DNA from: Salinibacterium sp. TMP30
GTDB taxonomy: Bacteria > Actinomycetota > Actinomycetes > Actinomycetales > Microbacteriaceae
Assembly: GCF_038397785.1 (NCBI RefSeq)
Contig: NZ_CP151642.1
Location: 2,542,001-2,606,000 of the forward strand
DNA: 64,000 bases
Reading direction: 5' to 3'
Shown here one piece after another: positions 1 to 12,000 of the stretch. How positions within the stretch are numbered: the first letter of the stretch is position 1; the number at the start of each line of letters is the position of its first letter. Made by a program: the position numbers and the translations under genes. The notes under the pieces were generated by a model, which did no database searches, was not told where the DNA came from, and was given only the letters and a program-made list of their open reading frames with translations.

Positions 1-3000
1 TTGGGCTCAGAATCATCAGTAACCGCGGTGTCGTCGGGGTCGGAACCTTCCGCACTGGCGATATTGATGATCGAACCGGCATCCACGTCGGCCTGAGTGA
101 CGACGTAGGTGGCGCTCGCCGTCGCAACTTCGCCGGGTGCGAGCACATTCGGGCTCGCGGGCGTCGGCCACACGATGGCCAGCCCTGACAGGTCAGGAAG
201 CGGGTCGCTGAGCGTCACCGTATCTAGCGTGACGTTGCCCGAGTTGAGAATCTGGAACTCATAATCAATCGTGTCGCCAACCTCTGCAGATGCGCGAGGA
301 GTGCCCACCTTGGTAACCGTGATACTCGGTGCCGCCAAAACAGTCGGGACGATGACTTCGTTCGAGGTCTCAACCACCAACACCCGGTCCGGAGTTTCTG
401 CAGACATATCAGCGATATTCGAGATGAAGCCGCGATCAACATCTTCTTGAGTCAGCTGATACGTCGCAACGCCTACGACCGCTTCACCTACGGGCACCTC
501 ACCGGGCTTTGCCGGGTCTGGCCACGTGATGACGGGTACGGAGAGACCAGGCAGAGGGTCGAGCAAGCGGCCGTCATAAAGGGTGACGTTTCCGTTGTTT
601 GTCACAGTCAACGTGTATTGGATGGTGTCGCCGACTTCGCCAACACCACCATCAAGGTTGATGCCTGACTTCACCGGGGAGAGCACCGGAGCGGCGGCGA
701 CGATTACCGTCTCGCTCGCGGTGTCGCGAACGGTGCCCCCCGCGGGCATGTTGGCATCCGCAGTGACGGTGTTGTCGACGCCACCAGCGTCAACGTCCGC
801 TTGGGTGAGCACGTACGAGGCAACCGCGGTGGCGCTTTGGCCAGGCGCAAGTTCGCCATCTGTCGCCGTGGGCCAGGTGTAGGTGAGTGCGCTTAAGTTA
901 AGCAGCGGATCTGTGAGAGTGACATCGCTGAGCGTTACGTTTCCGCTATTGCGCACGGTGAAGGAGTAGTTGACCGTGTCGCCTTCGAATCCAGCAGCTC
1001 CCGGCGCAAGCTCGCCGTTCTTTGTCACAGTGACGGAACCACTCGCAGCTTCTGTTGCAACATCGATCGGACCGACCGAAGCGCTCACCGCGCCCGTTGG
1101 TGACGTCGCCACAACGTCCGCGCTGTTGCGCACATACCCAAGGTCAACATCATCCTGTGTTAGCTCATAGGTAGCGGTCGCCGTCGCAACCCCGTTGGGA
1201 GCAAGCTCCCCGGAGGCGCCAGGCCACGAGTAAGCCAGAGTGGAAAGTCCAACGAGCGGGTCGGCGATCGTCACACCGGTAACGGTCGTGTTGCCCGCGT
1301 TGCGCACGGTGAAGACGTAGCTCACGAGATCACCCAAGCGGGCGCCATCCGGAGTAGTGCCTGCTTTGTCGATCGTGATCGATGATTCGCGTGTTTCGGT
1401 GGGGGTCACCGCTGCAGCAGAGTACTCAAAGTATTCGGTTCCCGCGGGCGTCACACCAATTGCCTCAGCAGTGTTGCTGACTTCACCGGCGTCCACATCG
1501 GCTTGCGTGACCGTGTAGGTAGCTGTGGCACTCGCACTTTCGCCAGGGGCAAGCACCCGATCGACACCGGGCCACACGATCGCTGGAGCGCTTACGCCCG
1601 GGAGCGAATCGAGCAAGACCACACCGGTGAACGTGACGTTGCCGGAGTTAGTGATGCTGAACGTGTAGTCGATCACATCGCCGGCCTCGCCCGGCTGGCC
1701 ACCCAGCTTGCCAGTCTTCACCACGGTCAGATCCGGGGCCGGGGTTAGTGCAAGGGTCGCCGAAGCTGGCTCGAGTACCGCCGAACCCGTGGGCGGAAGC
1801 GCCGAAGCATTGACGGTGTTGACGAGCGATCCAGCGTCAATGTCACTCTGAGCGAGGGCGTACGTCGCAGTCGCTGTCACCACATCGGTCGGATTGAGGA
1901 GACCGGGCGTGCCACTCGGCCAGGTGCCGAAGGTGACCGCGGTGAGCCCCGGTAGTTGATCAATGAGGTCCACGGATGTCAGTGAGACGTTGCCATCATT
2001 CGTGACCGTGAAGCTGTACTCGACGGTATCGCCAGCAACCCCGGTCGCCCCCGTCGCCAGTGAACCACTCTTGGTGACAGCCACGGACGACGTTGGGTCA
2101 ACGGTTTTTGTGATGACCTTCGGAGAGTTTCCCGTGACGGCAGCACCCTGAGCGCCGGTTCCGCTCGCAGAAGCCGTGTTTGCCACCTGACCCGCGTTCA
2201 CGTCGTCCTGCGAAATCGTGTACGACGCGGTCGCGGTAACGCTTTCACCCGGAGCGAGCGACCGCGTCGTGTTCGCAACATCCCAATCAACGATGGGTGT
2301 GCTCAGTCCCGGCAGTGGGTCACTGAGCACGATATCGGAGATCGTGACATTTCCCAGGTTCGTAATGACGAACGTGTAAACGATTTCTTCACCACGTTCT
2401 CCGACACCGTTGCCCGCAGCATCAACGCTGGCCGATTTGTTGACGCCGAGCAGTGGGGCGGGCCGTACCGTCGAAATTACTACCGTGTTGGTGGGTGCGG
2501 TTACGGGTTGGTTATTGGGCGTCAGCGCGCCAACCTCTGCCGTGTTTTCGATGTATCCCAGATCGATATCGGCCTGAGTGAGCGCGTAGTCCGCCGTTCC
2601 CGTAACAGACTCGCCGACTTTCAGAAGTCCGGGTTGTGCAGGAGTCGGCCAGTCAATGACGGGATCGCTAATACCGGGCAGTGGGTCAAGGAGCTGGCCA
2701 TTGTGAACCGTGACGTTTCCGGTGTTCGTGACCGTCACGGCATAGTCGATGATGTCGCCAACCGCCCCGATGGCACCGGGGCGCAACGTTCCCGTCTTAA
2801 CCGCACTCAGGCTCGCAAGAGGTTCAACAACAACAGTCGAGACGGCCGTGCCATCAATCTCTGCAGCACCACCGGGGGGCTGCGCTGTTCCCGTAACGGT
2901 ATTCATCACGGCGCCCGAATCCACATCGGTCTGCGTGAGTGTGTAACTCGCTTGCGCGGTGACGACTGCACCGGGAGCTAGCTCGCCCGCGACCGAGCCG

Positions 3001-6000
3001 GGAGCCCAGGTGTAGGCGAGTGAGGTGATCCCCGGCAGAGAGTCGGTGAGCTCTACTGCCATGAGCGAAACATTCCCGGTGTTTGTCACGGTGAACGAGT
3101 ACACAATATCGTCGCCAGCACGCCCCGTAGCACCCGGCGCAAGCTCGCCAGATTTGGTAACCACAATGCTGGCACTCTGTGCGACCAATGACGTAACCGC
3201 GGAAGGTGAATCATCGCTGACGGTGGAGTCGTCTCCGGCGGACTCGCCGAAACCGGTTGCCGTGTTGCTCACAGAGCCGAAATCAACATCGGCTTGAGTG
3301 ATGGTGTAACTTGCCGTGGCGGCAATGAACTCTCCGGGAGCCAGCGCGCGGTCGGGCGACGGCCAAGACCCGTACGCGATTGCGCTGAGCCCCGCCAAAG
3401 TGTCAGCGATCGCGACATTCTTCACCGTGACGTTTCCATCATTAGTGACGGTGATCGTGTAGTTCACCGTGTCACCGACGTTGCCACTGCCGGAGAGAAT
3501 CGCCGCTTTAGTGGTCGTGAGCACCGGGTTCGCGGCCGCGGTAGTCACCCGGACCGTCGCAGAATCCTGATCGAGCAAAGCACCGCGCGGAGTCGACGCG
3601 GCCACTGATGAGGCATTGTCTACATACCCCCGGTTAACATCTTCCTGCGTGAGAACGTAGCTCGCGGTCGCAGTAAGCACATCGTTCGGGCCTAATGTTC
3701 CGGCGGCGTTGCCAGCCCAGTCGTCATAGCTGATCGCCGAGACCCCGGCCAACGGGTCATCAATACTCACGTCGCTGAGCGTGACATTTCCGCTGTTCGT
3801 CACAGTAAAAGTGAAGCCAACAGTGTCGCCAACAGCACGGCCAGTCGGCACCGCATTCTCTGCCTTCGTAATACTGATGGCGGGAGCCGCCACGAGCGGA
3901 ACCGTCGCCGATGTCGTCGCGCGGGCTACAGCGCCCCGCGATGGAGTGCCGGATGCGTCAACAGAGTTAATGACCGCACCGGCGTCAACATCCGCCTGGG
4001 TAACGACAGAGCTGGCCCGCGCGATCACGGACTCACCGGGGTTCAACTGCCCCGCTATACCGCTCGGCCATGGGTCGAATGCGGGAACGACTCCCGCGAG
4101 CGCGTCAACGAGCGCGACGCCACTGACGGTAACGTTTCCCGTGTTGGTGACCGTGAACGTCCAGTCAACGGTGTCTCCGGCGTGGCTCGCTGACGTTCCG
4201 CTCTTCGTCACCGTGATTCCCGGTCGAGCAATGTCGGTAGCGGTCGTTACCGACACAAGGGCACTCTCGACGGGAACCGCCGACAGCGTTGCCCCCTGCG
4301 ATTTCGCGGTATTGAGCACAGAACCCGCATCGACATCGATCTGGGTGATTACGTAATCTGCCGTGGCAGTCGCGATCTCACCCGGGTCAAGGACTGTTGT
4401 TGACAGCACGGGGGTCGAAGCACCTAAAAGCGGGTCATCGAGAACAATATTCTCCAGAGTGACATTGCCCGTGTTCTCAACGATGAACGAGTAGGTGATT
4501 GTTGTGCCGACCGCTGCAGGACTCGGAATAACACTCGCAGTTTTAGTAGTTCTCAGTTCGGGCCGCTGCGCACCGGTAGCAACGACAACTTCGCCAGACT
4601 CGCCAGATACTGATGCTGCTCCGCCCGGAGGTTGCGCGGAAACGAACGCCTCGTTGGTGACGCTTCCGACGTTAATATCTGCCAGTTGAATCTCATACGT
4701 CGCGGTGGCAATCGCGGTCTGACCTGGCGCGAGAACATTGTCTGCGCCTGGCCACGAAATGTTGGGCACGCTGAGATCGGCGAGGCTGTCGATCAGCGTC
4801 ACTGCGGTGAGTGTTTGATTTCCGGTATTGCGGATCGTCATTGTGAACGTGATGACATCGCCTTCAAGCCCGCTACCGCCGACGGCTGCCGTCTTTTCCA
4901 CGTTAATCCGTGGGGCAGCGGCGATCGACACGGTCGACGAATCATTCTTCGCAAAAGCAGCGCCCGACGGCGGGCTGGCTTGAGCAGTCGCCGCATTCAC
5001 GACGGACCCAGCATCAACATCCGCCTGTTTCACAACGTAGTTGGCGGTCGCCGTAACGGTCTGTCCCGGGGTGAGCGTTCCTGCAACTCCCGGCCAGGTG
5101 TAGGTAATGGTTCCGAGATCGGGCAGCGTGTCGGTGACACCCACGCTCGTCAGCGTCACATTGCCAGCATTTCTCGCGGTAAAGGTATAGGTGATGGTGT
5201 CGCCAGCGACTCCGAGCGAACCGGGCTGGAGAGCCCCAGCCTTTGAGAAGGTAAGCGTCGAATTAGTGGCGACGGTGGGAGTCTGAATCGGGTCCGAGGC
5301 GTCAGCGATTACGCCCGCCGCCGGCGCCGTTCCTTGGGCCGTAGCTGTGTTGTTGACGAAACCTGCGTCGACATCCGCCTGCTTAATGGTGTATCTCGCC
5401 GTTGCGACAACCTGCGTCGACGGTGGCAGCGTTCCCGTAACCCCACCGGGCCAGGCGCCGTAGGTGAGCGAACTGAGACCCACAAGCGGATCACTAGCCG
5501 AAACTGAAGTCAGAGTCACGTTGCCGATATTGGCCACGGTTATCGAATAGGTGATGATGTCGCCAACGGCACCGGTGCCGGCAACGCTCGCCGACTTCGT
5601 AGTGATAATACCCGGCGCCCGAGTCGCGGTATTCACCGAGACCGTCGGAGACGACGCAGTCGCGTTGGCGCCGACCGGCGGCTTGCCCGATACCGAGGCC
5701 GTGTTGGTGACGGTGCCTGCGTTTTGGTCAGACTGGAGGATGACGTAGTCAGCGGTCGCAGTGATGCTTTGCCCTGGTGCGAGGCGGCCGGCAGTCCCGC
5801 TCGGCCAGCCCGCGTAAGTGAGAGCACTGAGCCCCACGTGCGTGTCGACGATCGTCACACCCGTCAGAGTGACGTTTCCCGTGTTCTGGGCAGTGAAGGT
5901 GTAGCGGACGGTGTCGCCGACCACACCGGTTCCCGGTGAAACTATGGCTGCAGTCTTGTCGAGAGTCACGCTCGCGTTCGAAGCGAGTGTCAGCGTTGCC

Positions 6001-9000
6001 GGCGCCGTCGCGGATGCCGGCGAGCCCCGAGAAGGTGTACCCCGGGCAGTGGCCGTGTTCGAAACCGCGCCGGAATCAACATCTGTCTGCGTCAGCGTGG
6101 ACGTTGCTGTGGCGGTAACGCTCTGGCCGGGAGCAAGGGTGCCAGCACTCGACGGCCACGTTCCATAGGTGACAGCGGAAATACCCGGGAGCGAGTCGGA
6201 GACATTAACCGAGGTGAGCGTAACGTTTCCGGAGTTACTGAGGGTGATGCTCCACGTGACAATGTCACCCGCGACGCCCTGTGCACCACCGGCGAGAGCG
6301 CCCGACTTCGTGACGCCAATGCTTGGTGTGGCCGCTGCTGTCGGGGTGACGAGTTGCGAGGATGGAGCCGTGACGACGGCACCCGTGGGTGGCGTGCCAG
6401 ACGCGGTCGCAATGTTCTTCACCGAACCGGCATCGACATCCGCCTGGGTAATTGTGTACGTGGCGGTTCCGGTCACTGTTCCGCCGGGGTTCAGTTGGCC
6501 CGAGACACCGCCTGACCATGTCAGGCTCGGTGGTGAGAGCCCAGGAAGCGGGTCGGTGAGGGTGACTGCCGTCAGCGTGACGTTACCGGTGTTGCGCGCG
6601 GTGAGCGTGTAAGTGATGGTGTCGCCGACTCTTCCCGTTCCCGAAACGGTAGCGCTCTTGAGCGTCTCCAAAGACGGTGCCGCACCTACCGTCGGCACTA
6701 CCGCCGGCGTCGACGTTGCGGTTGCCACCGGCCCTGAGGGCGGGGTTCCGGATGCTGTGGCGGTGTTGCTCACTGAGCCCACGTTCACATCTGACTGCTT
6801 AATCGTGTATGTCGCCGTGGCCGTCACTTGGGCGTTCGGGGCAAGGGTTCCCGCGACTCCACCCGGCCAAGCACCGAAAGTGACCGCGGAGAGATCGGCC
6901 AAAGAGTCGGAGATTGCTGTGGACGTCAACGTCACGTTTCCCGTGTTGCGCACGACGAACGAGAAAGTGATCGTGTCACCAACGCGCCCAGTGCCTGCCG
7001 TGACTGCGCCGGACTTTGTCACGGTGAGCTTTGCGCTCGTCACCAGAGGGACGGTGGCGGCGTCAGTCGCTGAAACGCCGGTCCCGTTCGCGCCGGTTCC
7101 GGTTGCGCTCGCGGTATTCATGATCGACCCGGAGTCGACATCCTGCTGCTTCACCGTGTACGTCGCAGTTGCGGTCACCTGCGCGCCCGGAGCGAGCGTT
7201 CCGGCGGCGCCACCGGGCCACGTGCCAAAGCTGATAGCGGAAAGGCCGGACAGCGGATCAGTTATCGCCGCGCCTGAAACCGTGACGTTGCCCGTATTGC
7301 GCAGCACAAAGCTGTAGGTGACGACTTCATCCGCGCGCGCGTTTGACCCTGAGGGCAGCGCACCCGTTTTCGCGAGCGAAAGCGCGGGAGCCGCAACCAC
7401 CGTAGTCGTCACTACGTCGATGGAATCATCGCTGACCGCGACCGATCCGGGAGCTAGTCCATCCGAGGTGGCACGGTTGGTGATCGAACCAGCATCAACA
7501 TCCGCCTGTTTGATGGTGTAGTTGGCAAGCGCGGTGGCAGATTGCCCCGGAGCCAAACGACCTGCTACACCGGGCCACGTCACAGCCGGAGTCGACAGTC
7601 CAATAAGCGAGTCCGTCAGGCTGACGCCCGTGAGGGTTTGATTGCCAGAGTTTGAGATCGTGATCGAGTAGGTGACCGTGTCGCCAACCTTGGCACCAGA
7701 AGTAACATTTGCTGACTTCGTGGTTGTCAGCTGAGGGGCAGCCGGTGCGGTCGGAACAACCGCAGCAGACGGAATCGACGTCACCGTTGCGTTCGCCGGT
7801 GACCTTCCTGACACCGTTGCCGTGTTCGAAACGCTGCCGGAGTCAACATCGGCCTGCTTCACCGTATACGTTGCCGATGCTGTCGCCGCCTGACCCGGTG
7901 CGATTCGGCCAGCGGTGCCAGTGGGCCAGGTAAAAACGGGGGCCGAAAGACCGGCGAGGGAATCAGCGAGCGCGACACCGGTGAGGGTCACGTTTCCCGG
8001 GTTGGTGATTGCGAACGCAAACGTAATCGTGCTGCCAACTCCGCCGCTGCCCGAGGTGACCGCACCCGTCTTGGTCACCGCGATTGCACCATTAGGGGCG
8101 ACGACCACGGTCGCGGGAGCGGTAGCGACAACTGCCGCACCGGTTGGCGGAGTACCGCGAGTTGTCGCGCTGTTGGCAACTGAACCGGCGTCGACATCCG
8201 ACTGCTTCAGGGTGTATGTCGCGCTTGCCGCTACCTGTGTGTTCGGCGCCAACGTGCCGGCGGCACCTGGCCAAGCACCAAAGGCGACAGTCGAAAGTCC
8301 GGGGAGCGGGTCGGTCAGCGTCACACCCGTCAACGTCACGTTGCCGGTGTTTCGAACAACGAAGTTATAGGTGACCACGTCACCGGCAACGCCGGTGGCT
8401 CCCGCAGCCAGAGCACCAGATTTCGTAAGCGAGATCGTGCGTGTGGCGGCGACCGTCGGTGTCGTTACCTGCGGCGACGGGTTATTCACCGTTGTGGCAC
8501 CGAAAGAGCCCGTCGAGGTTGCGGTGTTTTTTACCGAGCCGGCATCGACATCAGACTGCTTTATCACGTAGGTCGAGGTTGCGGCGATCTGCGAGTTGGG
8601 CTGGAGGGTGCCGGATGGAGCATTCGGCCAGACTCCATAAGCCAACGGTGAGAGCCCCGCCAGGGGATCGGTGATCGCCACGCCGGTGAGCGTGACGTTT
8701 CCGGTGTTTCTCGCCGTGAAGGTATAGGTGATGGTGTCGCCGACTGCGCCCGTTCCGCTGACGCTCGCGGACTTGGTGGTGGCAATCGCGGGAGACGATG
8801 CCACTGTCGGCACGACTGCCTGGGGCGACGTTGCCGAGACGGAACCGGCAGCGGGCGTGGTTCCGGATGCCGTAGCCGTGTTCTTCACGGAGCCAGCGTT
8901 AACGTCAGCCTGCTTGATCGCGTAGGTGGCTGTCGCGGAGACCTGAGTGTTGGGTGCGAGCTGGCCCGAGGTGCCGCTCGGCCAGGCACCAAAGTTCACT

Positions 9001-12000
9001 GCCGAAAGGTCGACAAGAGAATCGGCAATTGCGACGCCTGAGACGGTGACATTTCCCGTGTTACGGACGATGAAAGTGAAGGTGATTGTGTCGCCGACTG
9101 AGCCATTTCCTGTGGTAACCGCTCCCGACTTTGACACTGTCAGCGCGGGGCCGGAAGTGATGGGCACTGTTGCGGGACTCGTGCTCGTCACTGCGGGTCC
9201 GACGGGTGGGGTGCCCGCGCCCGTGGCGGTGTTGGAGACTGACCCGGCATCCACGTCGGACTGCTTGAGCACGTAGCTAGCGGCAGCGGTAACCGATTCA
9301 CCAGGTTTCAGCGTGCCGGCTACCCCAGACGGCCACGTTCCGTAAGCAAGCGCTGAAAGATCGGACAGAGAGTCAGTCGCGGCTACGGAGGTCAGGGTGA
9401 CGTTTCCGGAGTTCGTGAGCTTCACCGAGAAGTTGACGGTGTCGCCCGCACGGCCGGTTGCGCCAGCAGCAAGAGCACCAGACTTGAGGGTGGTGATTCC
9501 CGGGCTAGCGGCGACGGTCGGCACGGTGACCTGATCGGAGGGGTCGGTTGCGGTGATACCGGCGTGCTTTCCTGAACCAGTCGCGATGTTATTGACCGTG
9601 CCAGCATCCACATCAGATTGCTTGATCGTGTATGTCGCTTGCGCTGTGACCGATTGTCCGGGAGAGAGAACGCCGGTCGCGCCGGGCCATGTGTACACGA
9701 GAGCCGAAAGTCCAGTAAGCGGATCGGTTATGGTAACCCCACTTAGGCTCACGTTTCCGGTGTTTTGCGCACGGAACGAGTAGTTGATGACATCGCCGAC
9801 AGCTCCGGTGCCAGAACCCGCAATCGTCGCTGACTTGGTCGTCTCGACACCACGAACGGCCGTGATGGTCGGCACCACAACCTGGGGAGAAAGCTGCGTT
9901 ATTGTGCCGCCGGTTGGTGTTCTTGCAGTCGCGCTGGCCGTGTTCTTTACGGAGCCAGCATCGACATCTGACTGCTTAATCGTGTACGTCGCCGTTGCTG
10001 ACGCGGTCTGGCTTGGAGCCAGAACTCCGGATGCTCCGGGCCAGGTCACTGAGATCGGGCTGATCCCGGACAATGGGTCGGCCAGCGCGACCTGACTGAG
10101 GGTGACATTTCCGTTGTTCTTGACGCTGAAGGTATAGGTTACGGTGCTTCCCACGGCTCCGCTGCCCGTGGTGATGGCGCCCGATTTTGTGACTACTAAT
10201 TTCGCGTCAGCAGTGATCGGAACGGTCGCTGGAGTGGTCCGGGTGACATCGGCGCCTGACGGCGGCGTGGCTTTCGCGGTCGCGCTGTTGACCACTGCTC
10301 CCGCATCCACATCGGACTGCTTCACGGTGTATGTGGCAGTCGCGCTCACCGATTGACCAGGGTTGAGCAAACCAGTACTGCCGTTTGGCCACGCGCCGTA
10401 CGAGATTACCGATAGGCCAGGGAGGGGGTCAGTGATCCCCGCGTTCGTGAGAGTGACGTTTCCGGAGTTGCTGAGAACGAACGAATAGTTGATCGTGTCG
10501 CCAGCAGCAGAACCTCCAGCGAGTGCACCGGACTTCGTCAGAGAGACCGCGGGCGTTCGCGGCTGAAGGGGAACGTCTACGCGAGGAGAAGCTGCCGTAA
10601 CAATGATTCCCTTGGGGGAAGTTCCTGAGCTGGATGCGGTGTTACGCACGCGGCTTAAATCAACATCTGCCTGAGTGACTGTGTACGTCGCGGTCGCGGT
10701 CACCGTCTGTCCAGGCGCCAGAACGCCTGCGGTTGACGGCCATGTGTAGTTCAGCGCAGAGAGGCCGGGGAGCGGATCAGAAATCGAGACGCCAGCGAGA
10801 GTGACGTTTCCGGTGTTCTTGGCGCTGAGTGCATAGGTGACCGTATCGCCAACTCCCTTCGGAGCGGGGACCGTTCCAGACTTCGTGGTGGTGATAGCCG
10901 GGGCCGCAGGCGTGGTCGCGAGGGTTGCTGCGTTGCTGACGCCCGTCACCGCAACATTCTTGGGGGTGCGCCCTGAAACCGAGGCTTGGTTGACGATGTT
11001 TCCTGCGTCCACATTTGCCTGAGTAACGGTATACGTCGCCGTCGCCATCGCCGTCTGACCTGGCGTGAGGGTTCCCGGCGTTCCCGGCCAAGTGACGGCG
11101 AGCACCGAAAGGCCCGGGAGCGGATCGGTAATCGCGACGGATGTCAGAGTAACGTTTCCGGAGTTCTTGACCGCGAAGGTGTAGTTGACGGTGTCGCCAA
11201 CATTGCCAACGCCCGCACCCGCATAGGTGGCCGTTTTGGTGGTTTCGAACGCTGCGCTGACCGGAATCGGTGTCGTGCGGCTCGAAGTGGAGCGCGGCTT
11301 TACGCCACCATCCGCGTCGGTGCCTGTCGCCGTCGCGATATTTGCAATTGACCCCGCGTCCACATCCGCCTGCGTCAGCGTGTAGGTAGCGCGCCCGGTC
11401 GCGGTTGCTCCGGGCGCGAGTGCCCCCGCCGTCCCTGTCGGCCACGTATAGGTGATCGCCGAGAGTCCGGGCAGTGGGTCCGTAACAGCCACCGCGGTTA
11501 GGGGTGAGTCGCCGTTGTTGCGAACCGTAAAAGTGTAGTTGAGCGTGTCGCCCCCACGACCAGTGGCACCACCAGCCAGTGCGCTGGTTTTTGTGAGTTC
11601 AACGGAAGACAGCAGCACTCGGGTTGAGTCGCTGCCGTTCGCCGAATTGGCGCCCACCACGGTCGACGCGGTTGCATCAGCCGTGGTGTCGTATGACGCG
11701 GTAGTCAGTCCATTGGCCACGCACGTATAGGTGTACGACTCAAGAGGTGCCAGAGTGACTCCGGAGAGCGTGCGCGCACAGTTGGTTTGATCGTCAGTTA
11801 CCACGATGTTTTGAAGTGTTCCCACGCCAGAGTTGGTAACTTTGATCGTGAAAGTACCGGCTTCGGCCGCGGTGCGCGATTGAACGTCAAGGGCGCCATC
11901 GAAAGTTTTTTGCACGTTGATTCCGGCACTGGGAACCGAAAGGATCACATTGCGCAGTAGATACGAATCGCCGCTCGTGCTCATCCGCATGTTGACGGAG

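Noticed and set aside
447-11730. Many plus-strand frames of 60-230 residues across 0.4-11.7 kb
   Set aside because: They are antisense shadows of the repetitive giant minus-strand gene; their similar sequences (V-T-F-P-V-L-x-T-V-like) come from the repeats read backwards.
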